DNA of 23,894 bases from Stramenopiles sp. TOSAG23-3. Its lineage: Eukaryota; Sar. Under the pieces are notes generated by a model, which saw only the letters and a program-made list of their open reading frames with translations, was not told the DNA's origin and did no database searches. The translations under genes and the position numbers were made by a program. Of this stretch, positions 1-8,640 are shown one piece after another (the stretch's first letter is position 1; each line of letters starts with the position of its first letter). The DNA is taken from positions 1 through 23,894 of the forward strand of contig LT642313.1 of the NCBI GenBank assembly GCA_900128585.1. The letters run 5' to 3'.

Positions 1-1
1 A

Positions 2-2674
2 TCCCACGCCTTCTACGGGTACGATTCGAGCAGCAATACGCACAGCGCCAACAAATACGTAAGCCCAACGACCTGCGCTTCCAACCCATGCACTGTAGCA
101 CCCTTTACGGGATCGTGCTCGGCGAGAAGCAACACTTTGTATGGGGTGCTTTGCAATTGCTCGGCCGGAACATACAGTGACCGGCCGGATATTCCAAAGT
201 GCACTCCCTGTACCCCCGGAACCTACGGCCCCACACCCGATGCAACACAGTGCCTCCCGTGCCCCGCCGGAGAAATAACGGCAACGAAAGGCCTCGCCGA
301 ATGCGCCGCTTGCCCTGCAAGAACATTTTCAAACCCAACACAGACAGCATGCACACCCTGCACCGCCGGAACCTACAACCCCAACCCAGGCGCAGCCCAG
401 TGCCTCCCATGCCCCGCCGGCGAAATCACGGCAACGGAAGGCCTTCCTCAATGCACTCCCTGCACCGCCGGGACATTTGGACCGGGGGAGGGCGCCCGTG
501 ACAAATGCTTGATTTGCAGAGCTGGAACATTTTCCGACTCCCCTGGAGCCGACTTTTGCACCGACTGTCCCCCAGGGCGATATCTAGCGGACGATGGGAC
601 AGACGGCAGCTTGCACAATAGCATCGCCACTTGCCAACCATGCCAAAAGCCAGAATATTGCTTAGCAAGAAACCGCTGCGCCCCCAACAGGGAAGGTCTT
701 GGTTGTGCCATGTGCCAAGAAAACTTCTTCGTGGCACCGTCTGGGTTTGAGTGTGTGCCGTGCCCGGGTCCAGAGAGTGATATTCTGGTCGGAATTTCGC
801 TGCTCGTTGCGGTTTGTTTTGTGTTGTACTTTCTGCACGATCTTTTTGACAAAAGTGAATCGGATAGGGACAAACTTTACCAAAAGAAAAAGCAAAACAC
901 GTGTGCAGACAAAGATCGTTCCGTCGAAATTTCAGGGTACAACAGTGCTGGAAAGAGAATCAGGCGACGGTCTAGTGTTGCACAGACTGGGAATGTGCAT
1001 GGGATACCAATGAGCACCCGCACGAGCATAATTGCAAAAACGGCCAGTGTTCTCTTTTCCCACTTTGTGATTCTTAACTTTTTTGTCAGTGTTCTCTTTT
1101 CCCACTTTGTGATTCTTAACTTTTTTGTGCCATCGATTCCGCTGTTGTACTTGCCAGAACGGTTTGTAATGATGATAAAGCTGGTAGTGAATTTTGTCAC
1201 GATTGATATCATACGACTGGCAACTTCCCCGGATTGCCAGTTTCGATTTACCGTTTTACAAAAGTACATCATAACAAGCAGTTTGCCAGTACTGCTGCTG
1301 TTAGTATGCGCAGCCTGGTGGGCCTGTGCCCGGCATGCTACGAAGATTCAAAACCGCAAGCGAGCCGTCTCAAAACCGTTTGAGCCACGCCCGATTTATG
1401 CAACCATTTTCCTTGTCTCCCTCTCGTTTCTTTACCCTGTCATGTTCTACCGAACAATCGTGGCGTGGGACTGCACTACCAATAATGCTGAGAAGCGCAC
1501 TACTTTGGACGCTGACCCATCCATTGTCTGCTCAACCGGAAACGATAAGTGGGTGCCATTACTTCTTCTTTCTGTCATATTGTTCGTTTTGTACACAGTA
1601 ACCCCGGCGGTGGCATTCTTGATGAAAGTGTTGGGGTGGAGGGTGTACTGCAAACGCACGAAAACATCGGCACCAGGCTGCTGCAAAGTATCCCCTACCA
1701 TGCAATTTCCACAATGGCTGGATGATCGAAGTTGCCCAAAATTTGACCCGGGAACTGGGCCCTGTCACGGCACTGAATGCTACCATTGCACAATGAGAAA
1801 AGTGTTTGGGTACATGTTTGAAAAGTACCGCAAACGCCATTTTGCATGGGAACTCCTCATTCTGTCGCGTAAAATGTTTATCGCAGGAACAACACTTTTT
1901 TTATCCACTCGGTTCCGGCTGCGTTTGCCGGCAGAAATATTGTGCAACTTCCTGTACTTATTTTGCCTTGTGCGGTACCTTCCTTACTTGACGGACCACG
2001 AGGTAGATATGCGGCGAGAATCGCTGAATGATTACGAGGATGAGGACCGATACGTGTGTACAAGCTGCATGGCGTGTTGCAAAGGAATCGCAAGTTTGAA
2101 AACAATTCGGTCTATGAAAGAACTGAACCGCCGGCTAGATCGGTTTGGGGTCAACAACATGCTGGATTCCCTACTGACGGCGTCGGAGATTTTCCTCGGG
2201 GTCTCAGGGTTAGGGACATTGCTCCTTGCGGACGAGATTGAAACCTCGGGTTTGAACCGGAACGTAATACAGGGTCGTCCGAACAATAGCACCCTTGCCA
2301 ATGTCACATCTGTTTCAACAGAGTACTTTAAGATTGACAGTGTAGCAATGGCAAAGCATTTTCCCATGCCACATGCCATTGTTGGGATTTTTGAGTGGCT
2401 GGGAGGGGTTTGTTTAATGGTAGGGCTTCTTTACTTTCTTTTTCTTCTGTGGGGGTTTGTGAAAGAAATGGGGGCAGAAAAGTGTGGTAAAGCGTGCCGT
2501 ATGAAAGGGCGCGGGAAGGGGAAGAAAGGGGGCGATGGTGTAGAAATGGCAAGAGCTTCTGGCAGCTGGAAGCAGCAAGCCCATTGTTTCACAAACCCAT
2601 TGTTTCAACCCAAAACCATTTCGAAGAAAGAAGACCAAACACCACAGTTGAGATCAGTTCGCAGTACCACATGA
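2..2674 (+). CDS. Cysteine-rich (GCC2/GCC3-like) multi-pass membrane protein, 5' partial
   Basis: The frame is open from the left window edge (first complete codon at base 2) to a TGA at 2672-2674, so the N-terminus is missing and 890 residues are visible. No convincing ATG lies near the visible start. Residues about 25-255 form a cysteine-rich region with repeated C-x2-C-x-(A/P)-G-T-(Y/F) units, like the GCC2/GCC3 or ephrin-receptor-like repeats of extracellular receptors. A first membrane helix lies at about 260-281, followed by a basic cytoplasmic stretch and about eight further hydrophobic segments (near 349-376, 386-406, 422-444, 466-487, 518-541, 616-635, 643-663, 724-744 and 792-820). 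The WELLILSRKMF motif at about 616-626 followed by a helix ending in PYL resembles the conserved part of the membrane half of such proteins in stramenopiles. Probably a cell-surface receptor or channel-like protein; ligand unknown. A perfect 14-residue duplication sits at 349-376. The tail is Lys/Gly-rich and cytoplasmic. Confidence 0.88.
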   Translation, partial: SHAFYGYDSSSNTHSANKYVSPTTCASNPCTVAPFTGSCSARSNTLYGVLCNCSAGTYSDRPDIPKCTPCTPGTYGPTPDATQCLPCPAGEITATKGLAECAACPARTFSNPTQTACTPCTAGTYNPNPGAAQCLPCPAGEITATEGLPQCTPCTAGTFGPGEGARDKCLICRAGTFSDSPGADFCTDCPPGRYLADDGTDGSLHNSIATCQPCQKPEYCLARNRCAPNREGLGCAMCQENFFVAPSGFECVPCPGPESDILVGISLLVAVCFVLYFLHDLFDKSESDRDKLYQKKKQNTCADKDRSVEISGYNSAGKRIRRRSSVAQTGNVHGIPMSTRTSIIAKTASVLFSHFVILNFFVSVLFSHFVILNFFVPSIPLLYLPERFVMMIKLVVNFVTIDIIRLATSPDCQFRFTVLQKYIITSSLPVLLLLVCAAWWACARHATKIQNRKRAVSKPFEPRPIYATIFLVSLSFLYPVMFYRTIVAWDCTTNNAEKRTTLDADPSIVCSTGNDKWVPLLLLSVILFVLYTVTPAVAFLMKVLGWRVYCKRTKTSAPGCCKVSPTMQFPQWLDDRSCPKFDPGTGPCHGTECYHCTMRKVFGYMFEKYRKRHFAWELLILSRKMFIAGTTLFLSTRFRLRLPAEILCNFLYLFCLVRYLPYLTDHEVDMRRESLNDYEDEDRYVCTSCMACCKGIASLKTIRSMKELNRRLDRFGVNNMLDSLLTASEIFLGVSGLGTLLLADEIETSGLNRNVIQGRPNNSTLANVTSVSTEYFKIDSVAMAKHFPMPHAIVGIFEWLGGVCLMVGLLYFLFLLWGFVKEMGAEKCGKACRMKGRGKGKKGGDGVEMARASGSWKQQAHCFTNPLFQPKTISKKEDQTPQLRSVRSTT
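200..500 (+). repeat. Intragenic 150-bp tandem repeat encoding cysteine-rich units
   Basis: Two consecutive units of about 150 bp encode the same pattern of cysteine-rich motifs. The best-conserved part is at 248-304 and again at 398-454, exactly 150 bp apart, and encodes CLPCPAGEITAT both times. A third partial unit begins near 458. The copies differ at scattered positions, so this is an older expansion of the ligand-type domain. Confidence 0.85.
1045..1128 (+). repeat. Perfect 42-bp tandem duplication in a membrane segment
   Basis: Bases 1045-1086 and 1087-1128 are identical, with no mismatch. Each unit encodes SVLFSHFVILNFFV, so the reading frame is kept and 14 hydrophobic residues are added to a predicted membrane segment. 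The lack of any divergence points to a very recent duplication or a sequencing/assembly artefact. Confidence 0.95.
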
Positions 2675-2809
2675 AGGAATGTAAACCTCTAATGGACGGT
2701 ACCCCAGGTACGGTATAATATGAGGAAGCAGCTGAATTTTAATTTACCATCAGCCAATTTTCTTGTTTTTAAAACAGTACATCTCTAGAGAGTGTTTAAT
2801 TTTTTTATT
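2675..2809. other. Convergent intergenic gap with shared 3' motif
   Basis: This is the 135-bp gap between two convergent stop codons. Bases 2751-2771 are identical to the reverse complement of 15809-15829, which lies in the other short convergent gap. The match begins CAGCCAATTTTCTTG. A short palindrome, CTCTAGAG, lies just before the stop of the minus-strand gene. It presumably serves both 3' ends; no purine or pyrimidine tract is present. Confidence 0.6.
2751..2771 (+). repeat. 21-bp 3'-flank motif, copy 1
   Basis: This is a perfect 21-bp match to the minus strand of 15809-15829. It lies 77 bp past the stop of the plus-strand gene and about 40 bp past the stop of the minus-strand gene. Both copies are preceded, on the same strand, by a loosely similar ATTTTAATT sequence, so the similarity extends beyond the exact core with an indel. 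Confidence 0.8.
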
Positions 2810-3988
2810 TCATTTCTCCTCCTGCACAACGGCGACATGGGATGCCGTCAAGGACACCCCTTGGCCGTCCTCTTCGTCTTCTACTGTCCTTTTCTTTCCC
2901 GCTCGGCTACAGGCGGGCACAACGGGTAGCCCCGCACGCAATCTCACCGTCCCGTACAGTCCCAAACCAGCGACTGCCAGATTTAACAGCCATGATAGAA
3001 TGGATGGCAAGTGACTTGTAAGGAGAACAACAATGGACCACGTGATTATGTAACTGACGGCTGCGGCGGACGGTGCAGTTGCTCCGACCCGGGCATAAAT
3101 CCCCAACGGCGGGGCGACACCAAATAGCAACGCGCACAAAATGTCCACCCAGTACGTAACCCCATCAACCTGGTGCGTCGCTGCAATTTGGATGACAAAG
3201 AACACGCCGGCCAAACAATAGTAAACCGCGGCAGTGGTCGGGGCAAAGTATATGTATTTCATGTTCAATTCTTGCATTTTGAAAGTTCGTACAAACCACC
3301 TCTGTACAGACATATCCAAGGGTATCAAGACTGCAGCAAAATAAAGCAACCCGGACAGTATTAAGTGCACGTACACGGCTGCAGAAAACCCTGCATCGAA
3401 CTTCGTCAAAATGTACAACACCCAGAAAAAATAAACCAGGACAGCAAGTGCGGACCCTTTCCCCCGAGCGCTACTGATGCCCCCCCCGTCAGGATCAGAG
3501 CCGTGGTCGTCGGAGTCCACGGGTTGGGAGCGACGGAGCAAGTACAGCCCTGCCCCCACAGTCGTCGGTATGAGAGCCCAGACGATGTCGAACGTTGGCC
3601 CCCCGACGCTTTGAACGATGGCTCCAATAGATGCGCCCCATGGTGCCAACATAATAGCAACAATCGTCCACAGCGAATCGCAGCTGCTGGCGCTTACGAG
3701 CCAGACCACTTCGGCCCTTCTCACCAAGTGAACACTCAAACCGATCCAAAGTGTTAAGACAACAAAAGCATAAATCGTGAACCCAAGGCTATCCATAGCA
3801 GTCATGCTAGCGATTGCGGCAAGCAAACCAAAGATGGCAATGTTTACCGTGATCAACCCAGCCCATATTATTGTAGTTAAATCTTCTTTGCGAGCGGCCA
3901 TGCTCGCCTGGACCTCATTATAAGTCGTCCCCGGCGCCCATAGGTTATCCTTTTCCAAGTGCTTGAACACTTCCAGGCTGACGGACAT
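2810..3988 (-). CDS. Unknown ten-helix integral membrane protein
   Basis: Complete 392-residue frame from ATG (3986-3988) to TGA (2810-2812). I do not recognise the family. About ten hydrophobic helices are visible at residues roughly 38-62, 68-89, 105-125, 133-152, 179-197, 203-224, 247-270, 279-298, 308-327 and 329-350. A polar Asp/Gly/Ser-rich loop at about 154-178 splits it into two halves of four and six helices. The N-terminal 35 residues are polar. The C-terminal 35 are charged and probably cytoplasmic (KKRTVEDEEDGQG). No signal peptide, ATP-binding motif or catalytic signature is seen. The ATG follows an A-rich leader on the coding strand. Convergent with the cysteine-rich gene and divergent from the transporter; neither neighbour hints at function. 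It could be a small-molecule transporter or a 7TM-like sensor, but this is not supported beyond topology. Confidence 0.85.
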   Translation of the reverse strand: MSVSLEVFKHLEKDNLWAPGTTYNEVQASMAARKEDLTTIIWAGLITVNIAIFGLLAAIASMTAMDSLGFTIYAFVVLTLWIGLSVHLVRRAEVVWLVSASSCDSLWTIVAIMLAPWGASIGAIVQSVGGPTFDIVWALIPTTVGAGLYLLRRSQPVDSDDHGSDPDGGGISSARGKGSALAVLVYFFWVLYILTKFDAGFSAAVYVHLILSGLLYFAAVLIPLDMSVQRWFVRTFKMQELNMKYIYFAPTTAAVYYCLAGVFFVIQIAATHQVDGVTYWVDILCALLFGVAPPLGIYARVGATAPSAAAVSYIITWSIVVLLTSHLPSILSWLLNLAVAGLGLYGTVRLRAGLPVVPACSRAGKKRTVEDEEDGQGVSLTASHVAVVQEEK

Positions 3989-4776
3989 TTTTTTGGTCTT
4001 CTAGTGTATATAGTAATCAGTTCACAGTATCAATGCAAATTCGTTCTGTTTGTTCATAACCATGTACTTCGCTGATTAAAATCCACATAGACACCCACAT
4101 TAATTTTATTAATCTTATATTTATTTAGTAAATACATTTTATTTCTTTTGTGTTTGCGAACTGAGTAACCATTTGAAATAATACAACAAACAATTGGTTC
4201 TTCTTCTTCTTTCTTCGGCGGCGGCGGCGGTGGTATTATTTTATCTCATTGTATTTCTACCTTATTATTTATTCTTTTATTTTAATATTTTTTTAATTTA
4301 CCCTCTTCTTCTTTCTTCTTCTTTTTTCTTCTTCTTTTTTTTTCCTTCTTCTTTCTTCTTTCTTCTTTTTGTTCTACCCGACGACTCACTATTTTTTTAA
4401 TTTTTAATATTTTACATTATTTTATATAGACACAGCAAGGAATAATATAGAAGTGGTTGTAAGAAGAAAAGATAATAATAATAAAAAATAAAAGAAAGAA
4501 AAAAGAAAGAAGAAAGAAGAAGATTATTTGTTGTTTTTTTTAATTTTATTATTATAATAAGAAGAACCGGACCAGACCGGACGAGATAAAAATATTGTTT
4601 ACAAGTTGTTTTCATTACAGTTTAAACAGTACATACGTACAGAAGAAATTAATACGTCAGAAAGTCACTGCGATAACATTACCTTCCCGCACATACAGGT
4701 TTGGTTGATCAGTCTATTGATTGAATTTTATGAACAAGGTACATAGATTGTACGTAGCGCACAGTATTTTCTACGT
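3989..4776. other. AT-rich divergent promoter gap with pyrimidine and purine tracts
   Basis: No gene is seen. The gap holds a TTC-type pyrimidine stretch from about 4199 onward with an uninterrupted core at 4301-4370, a (CGG)5 run at 4216-4230, a copy of the ATAGACACAGCA motif at 4426-4437, and a GAA-type purine stretch with an uninterrupted core at 4490-4523. The pyrimidine and purine stretches face each other and could pair as a loose hairpin around the motif. The promoters of both flanking genes must lie here, but no TATA box or initiator could be assigned. The short frames on either strand are low-complexity translations. Confidence 0.7.
4426..4437 (+). repeat. ATANACACAGCA motif, copy 1
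   Basis: Reads ATAGACACAGCA, preceded by TTTAT. It lies between the pyrimidine and purine tracts of this gap. Confidence 0.6.
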
Positions 4777-6573
4777 ATGGAAGGGTCCCTTAGTCGGTCG
4801 TCCCGCGGTTGTCCAAGGGGGGGGTTGGAGCTGTGCAACGCATTTTTTGTGACGGTTGCGACGATTCTTGGGACTGGTATCCTGGCCCTTCCCGTGGAAT
4901 TATCGGAATCGGGGTTTTGGCCATTCGTGGTGACATTTTTCGTGTGCTTTCTCATGCAACTTGCCGTCGTGTTGCTTGCGGTAGAACTTTTGCAACACGC
5001 GCACATATCCATGGGAAGAAGTCAGAGCAACACGCAGGAAAACATTTTTGAGACCCTAAATTTTGACGGTTTTTCAGACGCGCAGATGCCCGACCTGCAT
5101 CGCATGGGGAGAATGTTTTTGGAAAAGAAATGGATGGCTCAAGCATTTGACACGGCAGTGGTCATCCATTTTGGTGCGGTCCTGATTTCGTACACGTTGG
5201 CCGGAGCGCAGGCTTACGGCAACTTGTTCGCACTGGACGATTTTCGAGTGTTGATTGTCCCGTTTTGTGTGGTGTACACGTCTTTCATCGTCTTCTGTGG
5301 CAACTCGGTGCGGCCTGTGATCTCGTTTCTGACCGTTTGCAAGTGCGCCGCCCTGGTCGCTGTTATCGCGGCGGTGGAAGTGATAGGGCATTTGGTCGAC
5401 ATTCAGCAAACAGACAACTTCGCCCATGCCATGGAGCCGTTTCTCATGGGCACTTTCGCGCTCGGGGGGGTAGTAAATTTGATGCCAGTCGTCTACGCAA
5501 AGCTTCCCTTCATCGGCGGGAAGCTGCTGTCCGAGCAACAAAAACAGTACGCCAAGGCGCAAAACGGTTTACTGCTGTCCCGTTTCCGCCTGTCCATATG
5601 TTTGGGGGTTGCGTTTTGTTTTGTGTTGAACATTCTGTGGTGCGCATTTGTGCTCGAGGTTGTTCCACAGACGGAGGCGGCATCTGAAGCGCACTCGACT
5701 CCTGAATGGCTCGTTGGAAAAAACATTTCACTGGCACGGAGCATGGCCATGGGGGAAATTAGCACGATTCCGGTCATCAAGGTCATTGAGATGAATTACC
5801 CGTCGTACAAATGGGTCGTGGTGTTCATCAACATGTTCGTTATCATTTCCGTGACGGTGTCGTACCTGACGCTTGGGACTGGGTTGAAGCACATGCTCGA
5901 CGGGATCTCCCTTCACTTGGAGCAGGGCCACCAGCGGCAGGACGACAATGTGGAGCTCCGGGGCGAGTCCGTGGAAAAAATGAACGAATTTCATAAATCC
6001 GAGGAAATGTTGGTTGGTAAGAACGACGAGTACGACGCGATATTTCGCTCTGTTGGAGGGGAAGAGATGCTAGGAGAATCGTCCACCGCTGCCCGAAAGC
6101 TGCGTAGGACCAAGTATGCTCTGTACTTGCTTGGGTTTGGCCTAATCTTGGCCGTGGCACTGCTCAACCCGCAAGGCTTCATTGTGCTGTTATCGGTGTT
6201 TGGAAGTTTTGCGTTGAACATTGAATGCGGGGTTTTTGTCGCTTTGATGGCACGGGCGGTGCGAACAAATGGGGCATTCTCAAGGCAGAATGTGCCCTGT
6301 TCCCTTGGGGCGCATGGGTCCCTTCTGGAGAGGCTGGAGATCTTCTCAACGTGGTCGTTCTCTTTTGCCATTTGCTACGACTTTGTCACCGCCGGGGAGA
6401 AATTTGGGATGTCCGCAGGCATTTGGCTCTCTATTTCTCTGCCCATTCTGTTCCTTGTGCTGGGCATGTTGTTTCGATCGAAGATTGTGGAAATGTGCCG
6501 AAGGAACCAGGGGCTTCCGTCTTATCCTGGAAGTGCAGGGAACAGCCCGTACACGAAAGTGGAGGACGGGTAA
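4777..6573 (+). CDS. Amino acid/auxin permease (AAAP)-type transporter
   Basis: Complete 598-residue frame from ATG 4777 (good context, G at +4) to TAA. The N-terminal helix contains VATILGTGILALPV at residues 27-40, the glycine-rich TM1 signature of the AAAP / Aa_trans superfamily of proton- or sodium-coupled amino-acid carriers. Eleven membrane helices can be placed, as usual for the family: about 18-40, 47-72, 123-150, 157-175, 182-207, 220-241, 270-296, 344-370, 447-465, 467-493 and 546-566, with a weaker hydrophobic stretch at 523-538. A long hydrophilic loop (371-445) follows helix 8, and the C-terminus is short and polar. Likely role: import or organellar export of neutral amino acids. 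Substrate and membrane cannot be told from sequence. A G8 run near codon 15 is in frame. Family assignment rests on TM1 and topology. Confidence 0.8.
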   Translation: MEGSLSRSSRGCPRGGLELCNAFFVTVATILGTGILALPVELSESGFWPFVVTFFVCFLMQLAVVLLAVELLQHAHISMGRSQSNTQENIFETLNFDGFSDAQMPDLHRMGRMFLEKKWMAQAFDTAVVIHFGAVLISYTLAGAQAYGNLFALDDFRVLIVPFCVVYTSFIVFCGNSVRPVISFLTVCKCAALVAVIAAVEVIGHLVDIQQTDNFAHAMEPFLMGTFALGGVVNLMPVVYAKLPFIGGKLLSEQQKQYAKAQNGLLLSRFRLSICLGVAFCFVLNILWCAFVLEVVPQTEAASEAHSTPEWLVGKNISLARSMAMGEISTIPVIKVIEMNYPSYKWVVVFINMFVIISVTVSYLTLGTGLKHMLDGISLHLEQGHQRQDDNVELRGESVEKMNEFHKSEEMLVGKNDEYDAIFRSVGGEEMLGESSTAARKLRRTKYALYLLGFGLILAVALLNPQGFIVLLSVFGSFALNIECGVFVALMARAVRTNGAFSRQNVPCSLGAHGSLLERLEIFSTWSFSFAICYDFVTAGEKFGMSAGIWLSISLPILFLVLGMLFRSKIVEMCRRNQGLPSYPGSAGNSPYTKVEDG

Positions 6574-7032
6574 GGTGTGCGCACAGATTACTGACACATA
6601 TGTACTATTCTGCGTGTTTGGCAATGATGAGGAAGTACTTTGTACTCTAAATGCTTACAGGTAAATTAACGAGATGTTACGCGGCTGTAAGTATCATAAG
6701 ATAGAAAGTTTTTTTTTCAAAAAGAAGCTTGACGCATCATTGTATTTTTTTAAATTTTTAAAAAGTAACACGCAACGGTCGACCAACGCGGTCGGCTTCC
6801 AGTGCCTTTTCCACTAAAGTCTATATGGCCGGGACTCGCCTGTGAAAATATTTTTGCGGGAGTACAAAAACAAAAATATTTCCTCTTCGTTCTCCTAAAT
6901 CCGCCTCCCAGCTGGATACTGTCCATATCGACACCTAAGGAATCACCCTCGTGTGCAAAAGGTTTTTGGGGCCAACAACGCCTGCCTCTCTTTCAAGACG
7001 TTCTCCCGAGTACCTCAGCGCTGACGGCGCAT
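6574..7032. other. Convergent gap between transporter and RPS2
   Basis: No gene is supported. The left half is AT-rich. The right half (about 6770-7032) is visibly richer in GC than other intergenic DNA here and probably includes the RPS2 3' UTR. Two hairpins are present: a small one at 6780-6794 (CGACC/GGTCG arms) and a stronger one at 6846-6881. A plus-strand frame through this area begins with GTG and runs antisense into RPS2, so it is not annotated. Confidence 0.6.
6846..6881. other. Hairpin in convergent 3' region
   Basis: Perfect 11-bp arms, AAATATTTTTG at 6846-6856 and CAAAAATATTT at 6871-6881, are separated by a 14-nt loop. It lies about 150 bp beyond the RPS2 stop and 270 bp beyond the transporter stop, so it could act in 3' end formation for either transcript. 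Function is inferred only from position. Confidence 0.5.
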
Positions 7033-7869
7033 CTAGTACCTTTCACGGCGGCCTTCACTCTTGCCGGAGTCAAGTTGCTTGACCTTGGCGGTGAAGAAGT
7101 CGCTGTGAACTTGGAACGGGGACTCACCCAATGGTTTGTCTTCCCACAAGTCCGGGGACAAGTATTGGTAGGTCTTCCTCAAGGCGTAGAAGATGGCCTT
7201 GATGAAGTTACCAGTGGTACGGGAGTGCCCAACGGTTCCGGAGTAGCAATCTTGTACACCAGCCATGTTCAAAAGTTTCTTTGAGGCCGGGGCGCAAACA
7301 AGACCGGTACCACGGGGGGCCGGGATCAATCGTACGCGTACGGAACCACACTTGGCACTGACCTTGCAGGGAACGGTGTGTGGGGCACCGATACGGGAAC
7401 CCCAGTACCCACGGCGGATAGGGGCGATCGCAAGCTTGGCGGCGATGATGGCACCACGGATGGCGTCGGCGACTTCTTTGCCGACCTTCATGCCAAGACC
7501 CAAGTGGCCATCGCCATCACCAACGGCAACGAACGCTTGGAAACGTGTGCGCTGACCGGCGGTGGTCTGCTTTTGTACTGGCATGATTTGCATGACTTCG
7601 TCCAACATCTTTTCCTTGATGAAGTAGTCCACGATTTGGTACTCCTTGACTGGGATGCTAAACAAAAAGATCTCTTCAAGCGACTTGATCTTTTTGGCTT
7701 TCACTAGGCGTCCTAGCTTGGTGACTGGGATCCATTCGTCACGGTCACCACCGTCACGGCCACGGCCACGGCCACGACCACGACCGCGTCCACGGCCACG
7801 GCCACGTCCACGTCCACGTCCACGGCCAAATCCGCCACGTTCTCCACCTCTTGGTGCTTCTTCTGCCAT
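7033..7869 (-). CDS. RPS2: 40S ribosomal protein S2 (uS5)
   Basis: Complete 278-residue frame from ATG (7867-7869) to TAG. Residues about 8-42 are a nearly pure Arg-Gly repeat, the known arginine-methylated N-terminal tail of eukaryotic S2. The S5 N-terminal domain follows; [20 protein letters not shown] matches the family's signature loop. The next stretch ([22 protein letters not shown], then [10 protein letters not shown] and [11 protein letters not shown]) is the conserved core and C-terminal S5 domain, and YLSPDLW near the end is typical of eukaryotic S2. It sits at the mRNA entry channel of the small subunit and helps decoding accuracy. Length is normal for the family. The ATG is preceded by an A-rich leader (AACAAGA) and followed by G. 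Ribosomal protein genes are usually strongly expressed, so the gap at 7870-8920 should contain a strong promoter. Confidence 0.98.
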   Translation of the reverse strand: MAEEAPRGGERGGFGRGRGRGRGRGRGRGRGRGRGRGRDGGDRDEWIPVTKLGRLVKAKKIKSLEEIFLFSIPVKEYQIVDYFIKEKMLDEVMQIMPVQKQTTAGQRTRFQAFVAVGDGDGHLGLGMKVGKEVADAIRGAIIAAKLAIAPIRRGYWGSRIGAPHTVPCKVSAKCGSVRVRLIPAPRGTGLVCAPASKKLLNMAGVQDCYSGTVGHSRTTGNFIKAIFYALRKTYQYLSPDLWEDKPLGESPFQVHSDFFTAKVKQLDSGKSEGRRERY

Positions 7870-8105
7870 TCTTGTTTTTGAGTTGATTTTATTAGGGAGG
7901 TTATTTAATAAATGTTTTCAATGTTAAATTGATAAGATTCTTCTCCGACTTTCACTTTCATAAAACTTAATCCCACTTTCTCTTTTCCTCCGTACGTGTC
8001 GAAACTATCCACTTGCCGCGCGTCGAAACCAAATTTGTATTTTTTTATTTACAAATCATTTCTTCTTTTTTTATTATTTTTACATAGGAATACAATGGAT
8101 CATTC

Positions 8106-8154
8106 AGAAGAAGAAGAAGAAGAAGAAGAAGAAGAAAAAAAAGAAAAAAGAGAA
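8106..8154 (+). repeat. GAA-type purine tract
   Basis: An uninterrupted purine run of 49 nt, starting as (GAA)n. The ATAGACACAGCA motif follows after six bases. Confidence 0.9.
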
Positions 8155-8160
8155 TTTAAC

Positions 8161-8243
8161 ATAGACACAGCATACATAAAAACATCAAAATTTTAAGAAG
8201 AAGAAAAAAGAAAGAAATATGTAATATTAACATAAACACAGCA
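8161..8243 (+). repeat. ATANACACAGCA motif pair (direct), copies 2 and 3
   Basis: ATAGACACAGCA at 8161-8172 and ATAAACACAGCA at 8232-8243 are both preceded by TAAC and followed by TA. The direct repeats are 71 bp apart and bracket a short purine-rich run. Confidence 0.65.
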
Positions 8244-8420
8244 TAGGGACATTCATTGGAACCCGAATTATTTATATTAAGGTATGTTGATTAATATCCA
8301 TAGCTTAAATAAGATACAATTAACACTATATTAATATTAATTCATGGGTAAACTATTCCTGAAACTAATAAAGGATAGAATTAGGGTTTAAACAAATTGA
8401 ATGGCTGAAAAGTGAATCCT

Positions 8421-8470
8421 ATGCTGTGTTTATATTGTACAATCTGTTCCAATGCTGTGATTGTGTTGTA
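8421..8470 (-). repeat. ATANACACAGCA motif pair (reverse strand), copies 4 and 5
   Basis: Two 19-nt units, 8421-8439 and 8452-8470, match at 16 of 19 positions. Both contain TGCTGTG, the reverse complement of CACAGCA. The first gives ATAAACACAGCA on the minus strand; the second gives the variant ACAATCACAGCA. Confidence 0.6.
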
Positions 8471-8640
8471 GTGTTTAATGAATGATAGGATTAGGGTTAT
8501 AATCTGATTGGATGAATTGATAGGGAAGGTATGCATTGAAGTGTAGTTATAATTTGTATTGTAATAGGAATGGAATGGAATTTGTGTTTTTTGTATTTAA
8601 GTATTGTGTTTAATGATTATGTTTTGTTAATAGGTAGTAA
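8461..8640. other. Cytosine-depleted, G-skewed block
   Basis: By manual count this 180-nt stretch has 2 C and 47 G on the plus strand. Neighbouring AT-rich DNA does not show such asymmetry. It contains no coding frame and one TTAGGG; the repeat-like GGAATGGAATGGAA is at its centre. Confidence 0.7.

Noticed and set aside
6620-6700. Possible C/D snoRNA, from ATGATGA like a C box
   Set aside because: No CTGA D box at a suitable distance and no terminal stem.
6802-7284. Plus-strand frame overlapping RPS2
   Set aside because: It starts with GTG, not ATG, and most of it is antisense to RPS2.
8381-8500. TTAGGG strings as telomere remnants
   Set aside because: Only isolated single units occur (also near 23830); no tandem array.
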